From assembly GCF_036271055.1 (NCBI RefSeq), contig NZ_DATBBJ010000108.1:1-64000 (forward strand): a stretch of 64,000 bases of DNA, given 5' to 3'. Origin of the DNA: Scandinavium sp036271055. Its GTDB lineage: Bacteria > Pseudomonadota > Gammaproteobacteria > Enterobacterales > Enterobacteriaceae. A program made the position numbers and the translations under genes. This document shows positions 61,200-64,000 of this stretch, piece by piece (positions within the stretch are counted from its first letter, which is position 1; every line of letters starts with the position of its first letter). The notes beneath the pieces are model-generated. The model had not been told where the DNA came from and made no database searches. It saw only the letters and a list, made by a program, of their open reading frames with translations.

Positions 61200-63491
61200 T
61201 CATTTTTCGCCTCGTTGACAGGAGTAAGTGCTGTTTATGGCGCGGGTCATATCACAGCGCCATATCATGTTGTCGCGCACCACCGTTATCTCGCTTAGCG
61301 GTCGTGGGCTGGTAAAGGAGAACAAGCCGTTCTTATAGGCATTATCTTTCGCTTCGCGGATGTAGCCGCTCACCGGCATCCCTTTTGCATCGCGCAGAAA
61401 ACCGCTGTACTGTGCGGAAATACTGACTTTAGCCTTTGCGTGATAGACCTGGCCCGGATGGGCTTTTGTCACATAAGCCGGGACTTCAACGTCCATGTCC
61501 CAGCCTGGGTGTTCCGTTCTGACGCGAGCGAATGAGATGTTTTGATAGCTCGCCACAGGCACGGCATACAGTCCATTGCCCGCGACAGGCGCACCTTCAA
61601 CCTGGAAGCCATAATCCAGCGCAGGGATCTCCGGTGTCTCCACCATCAGCGCTGCGCCGGAATAGCTGTAGCGACCCAGCGCGATACCCTGGGTATTCAT
61701 CGCCACCATGCCGCGATAGTTAAAATCGACATCGGTAGTATTGGCATATCGCCCGATATTGGCGGAAATGTCACCGCGCGTTCCCTCGCGGGAAGCATAG
61801 GTGTTCACGCTGGTACGGTTATCGATATGACTGGCGGAGACGCCAAGTGAAGTGGTGCCGAAATCATCTTTCCAGTCGTGCTTAACATCACCGCTCAATT
61901 GGGTACGTCCGTCGGCCACTGCTGAGTTGAAACTCGCCTGGCTGTCAGCGAACGTAAGCGTGGTGTTGAGATAGACGCCGTAGTTTTTATCCGAGGCCAT
62001 AAAGCCCCCTTTTTGCACGCCAACCGACAGGCTCAGGAAGGCGGAACCTGGGTTAAACGCCCAGCGACTTTCAATCTGGTGCGTGGTGCTTCCGCTGTAT
62101 TTGGCATAGTTATAAGAAACCAGCGCGTTGCCCAGCGAATGGCTGTAATAGAAGTTGGTGCTCGACTGTGAACGGTAGAAATACGACACATCATTCTTGA
62201 GATAATGGCTGGCAGTAAGCTCACCCAACGTAGGGTTCGACAAGGTTAGATTGGCGTAGCCGCCAGTGCTTTTCTCTCCGGTAATAACACCCACGGAAGG
62301 GTTTACCGCCACACCCGCTATCTGGCTTGGGCGAGAAATGTTTAACTCAGACGCCCAGCGCCCTTTTGCGCCTTTCACCGCTTCACTGTTCATGTAAAAC
62401 CAGCCGAGATTTTTGCTGAGCGCAGCTTCAACCAGCGCGTCTTTCTCATCCAGACTGTTGCCATAGGTCAGATGCCAGACGGTTTCTTCCTGATAACCAT
62501 TAAAGTTAACGTTACTGATCTGCTGACGTTCTGAACGCAGAATATGCCCGGCACGATCAACCAGACGCACTTCAACGGTGTAATAGCCGCCGGGCAGATC
62601 GTTAAGATCCAGCTCGTTACGCCCAATTGCGGCCGGACGCTTCAGCAACAAACGTCCGTCCCGGTACACTTCAAAATTACCTTCCTGCGCAGCATAAATA
62701 GGTAAAGTCTGACCGGTACGACTCTCGCGCAAATGTCCCTGGCTGCCGAACGTCACAAAGCGTCCAAAACTTGGGGCCAACACGGTATTCACCGATCCAG
62801 AGGCATAATCGAGGCTATTTTGCTTACCCGCACGCAGGTAGGTGGACTGGAAATTCTTTTGCAGGTAGTAAGAAGAAATGTCGCTGTTTTGCGATGTCAT
62901 TTCACCTGATTTGTTGTAGTTGGCGTACCAGTTCATATAGCCAAATATTTGAGCAGGTAAACCCAACCACGCATTCCCGTTGATGTTGGCCGCACGATAT
63001 TCATCGGATGAGGCGCGGACATCCACGTTCTGGTTATGCACCAGACCAAAGTGAGTGATCGGAATCAAATAATCGTCGTTGAGTGAGCGAATAGTCAGGG
63101 TGCGCTGTGTTTTATCCAGCGTGATGCGTTGGCCCGCAATAGTTTTATCGCAACCGGCAACACATTGACTAATATCCAGATCGCTTAAAACGGTTTTTAG
63201 CAGGTCGATCTCATCATTATTCAGTCCAGCCTGCTGGTATTTTTGTTCATCAAAGACGAATGTTTTGTCTTGAGCAGAGTAACGGGCAAAGTCAGGCAGC
63301 ATACGACCATGAAAATTAATAATATAACGAGCCTGATTATCCATATCATCAACGCTAAATCCTTCTGGAATACCGTAATTGAATTTAACCCGGCCTTCGG
63401 CAAGCGGCGAAATTAGCATACTCAGTAATGCCAATTTTATACTGATACTGATTGGCGACAGGCAACAATCCTTGTTGAGTGATTTCATCAT
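61200..63491 (-). CDS. Alpha-fimbrial outer-membrane usher (TcfC/CooC-like)
   Basis: This 763-residue usher has a signal region followed by an N-terminal domain (GRVKFNYGIPEGFSVDDM), a Cys pair (SQCVAGCDK), a large beta-barrel region and a C-terminal part with GYIREAKDNAYKNGLFSF and closing Cys residues (WRCDMTRAINSTYSCQRG). The sequence fits the alpha (CS1) usher family, which lacks close similarity to FimD. It exports and assembles the pilins. It lies 92 bp after the major pilin gene, and a strong hairpin stands in between. Confidence 0.85.
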   Translation of the reverse strand: MMKSLNKDCCLSPISISIKLALLSMLISPLAEGRVKFNYGIPEGFSVDDMDNQARYIINFHGRMLPDFARYSAQDKTFVFDEQKYQQAGLNNDEIDLLKTVLSDLDISQCVAGCDKTIAGQRITLDKTQRTLTIRSLNDDYLIPITHFGLVHNQNVDVRASSDEYRAANINGNAWLGLPAQIFGYMNWYANYNKSGEMTSQNSDISSYYLQKNFQSTYLRAGKQNSLDYASGSVNTVLAPSFGRFVTFGSQGHLRESRTGQTLPIYAAQEGNFEVYRDGRLLLKRPAAIGRNELDLNDLPGGYYTVEVRLVDRAGHILRSERQQISNVNFNGYQEETVWHLTYGNSLDEKDALVEAALSKNLGWFYMNSEAVKGAKGRWASELNISRPSQIAGVAVNPSVGVITGEKSTGGYANLTLSNPTLGELTASHYLKNDVSYFYRSQSSTNFYYSHSLGNALVSYNYAKYSGSTTHQIESRWAFNPGSAFLSLSVGVQKGGFMASDKNYGVYLNTTLTFADSQASFNSAVADGRTQLSGDVKHDWKDDFGTTSLGVSASHIDNRTSVNTYASREGTRGDISANIGRYANTTDVDFNYRGMVAMNTQGIALGRYSYSGAALMVETPEIPALDYGFQVEGAPVAGNGLYAVPVASYQNISFARVRTEHPGWDMDVEVPAYVTKAHPGQVYHAKAKVSISAQYSGFLRDAKGMPVSGYIREAKDNAYKNGLFSFTSPRPLSEITVVRDNMIWRCDMTRAINSTYSCQRGEK

Positions 63492-63540
63492 AACGCCTTC
63501 AATCCGGAGAGCTCATCGAAACAGTCAGGGCTGCGAAGAA

Positions 63541-63576
63541 TATTCCGGCCAATAAAATCCATTAATGGCCGGAATA
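63541..63576 (-). terminator. Strong hairpin between major pilin and usher
   Basis: A perfect 11-bp stem, TATTCCGGCCA (63541-63551) with TGGCCGGAATA (63566-63576), lies 8 bp after the pilin stop and before the usher. No T-run follows, so it is more likely an mRNA-stabilising or partial stop element that keeps pilin expression above usher expression. Confidence 0.65.
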
Positions 63577-63583
63577 AATAACG

Positions 63584-64000
63584 TTACGGCGTGGTGGTGC
63601 CTGGTTCGAACAGCATCACGAGGTCACCGCTGTACACACCGTTGGCGGCATTGGCTGGCGCATCGGCGGTGATGGTCAGATCGTAAACACCGTCAAAATC
63701 AGTGCCGTTCGGCCCAGCAGTCACTTGCGTGACGGTCAAATCTGTCGCGGTGCTCAGTTCGGTCGCACCGGTGGACTGCGCCCAAACGGCTTTCGCGTTC
63801 ACCATTGCCTGCCCAGCATTGGTCATGGTCAGCGGTTGTGCCAGACGCACGTTGAAGGTATCTGCTTTGCTCCAGACGCGAACCGGCAGCTTTTTAGAGA
63901 AAGACTGCTGGGTATAATCTCTCGCATCCAGTTCTTCAGACGCATACCAGGTAGACCCGTCTGGTTTGGAAACAAACAGGCTGTCATTAATCTGGGCGGT
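63584..64000 (-). CDS. Alpha-fimbrial major pilin (5' end outside window)
   Basis: The frame is open from the right edge (64000) to a stop at 63584-63586: 138 residues are visible. Features include LFVSKPDGSTWYASEELDAR, a WSKADTFNVRLAQPLTMTN strand that matches the alpha-pilin pattern, and the C-terminal strand NGVYSGDLVMLFEP. The signal peptide and first strands lie beyond the window. An apparent start at 63850 is a GTG inside the gene. It would be the main shaft subunit, first in the operon. Confidence 0.8.
   Translation of the reverse strand, partial: TAQINDSLFVSKPDGSTWYASEELDARDYTQQSFSKKLPVRVWSKADTFNVRLAQPLTMTNAGQAMVNAKAVWAQSTGATELSTATDLTVTQVTAGPNGTDFDGVYDLTITADAPANAANGVYSGDLVMLFEPGTTTP

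Noticed and set aside
1..64000. CRISPR arrays, insertion sequences or prophage structural genes
   Set aside because: I saw no regular repeat-spacer series, no transposase and no phage genes. Any integrase for the argW island would lie right of the window.

Overview
This is a chromosomal window from a gamma-proteobacterium of the family Enterobacteriaceae. Long runs of genes match the Escherichia coli pta-to-argW segment in order and in protein sequence: pta, yfcD-yfcE-yfcF-yfcG-folX-yfcH, hisPMQJ-argT-ubiX-purF-cvpA-dedD-folC-accD-dedA-truA-usg-pdxB-flk, fabB-mnmC, yfcL-epmC-yfcA-mepA-aroC-prmB-smrB-sixA-fadJI-yfcZ-fadL-mlaA-yfdC-argW. The organism is not E. coli. It has a split transketolase/PTS operon next to pta (also known in Salmonella) and a 2,4-diaminobutyrate/1,3-diaminopropane cluster typical of Enterobacter/Klebsiella-type genera. 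Enterobacter, Lelliottia, Citrobacter or a close relative is the best guess; the genus is not proven from this window.

Layout. 1-1440: 3' part of pta, REP sequence, terminator. 1456-6689: an ascorbate-type PTS (IIA, IIB, IIC) with a two-subunit transketolase, divergent from a LacI-type regulator, with two operator-like palindromes between them. 6693-10635: yfcD to yfcH (Nudix, phosphodiesterase, two GST-like proteins, FolX, SDR). 10868-12207: a small HicA-like protein plus an HTH protein behind a promoter carrying an inverted repeat, then a GNAT acetyltransferase. 12241-16311: the histidine and lysine/arginine/ornithine ABC transporter, with sigma-54 promoter matches. 16605-27525: core housekeeping genes (purine, folate, fatty acid, pyridoxine, tRNA modification).

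27526-33720 is the first accessory block. It holds an amidase-effector-like gene broken by a stop codon with an adjacent lipoprotein, the ddc/dat genes for 1,3-diaminopropane, and a divergent lysC paralog whose leader looks like a degraded lysine riboswitch. 33776-37161: fabB and mnmC. 37148-42562 is the second accessory block: an AraC-type regulator, a DUF2264 protein, an oligosaccharide:H+ symporter-like MFS carrier and a GH88 unsaturated glucuronyl hydrolase, probably a uronate-oligosaccharide utilisation operon. 42641-56139: core genes again (EpmC, MepA, AroC, PrmB, SmrB, SixA, the FadR-controlled fadIJ and fadL, MlaA, YfdC). 56219-56290: tRNA-Arg(CCU), with no encoded CCA. 56326 to the right edge: an alpha-class (CS1/Tcf-like) fimbrial operon read leftward, from a major pilin cut by the window edge through usher, chaperones, second pilin and tip adhesin to a ToxR-like regulator and a FidL-like protein.

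The most interesting points are the dat-ddc-lysC unit with its vestigial lysine-sensing leader and altered lysine site, the broken effector beside an intact immunity-like lipoprotein, the DUF2264/OHS/GH88 operon, the PTS plus split transketolase pathway, and a fimbrial operon with an extra pilin and a one-domain chaperone.
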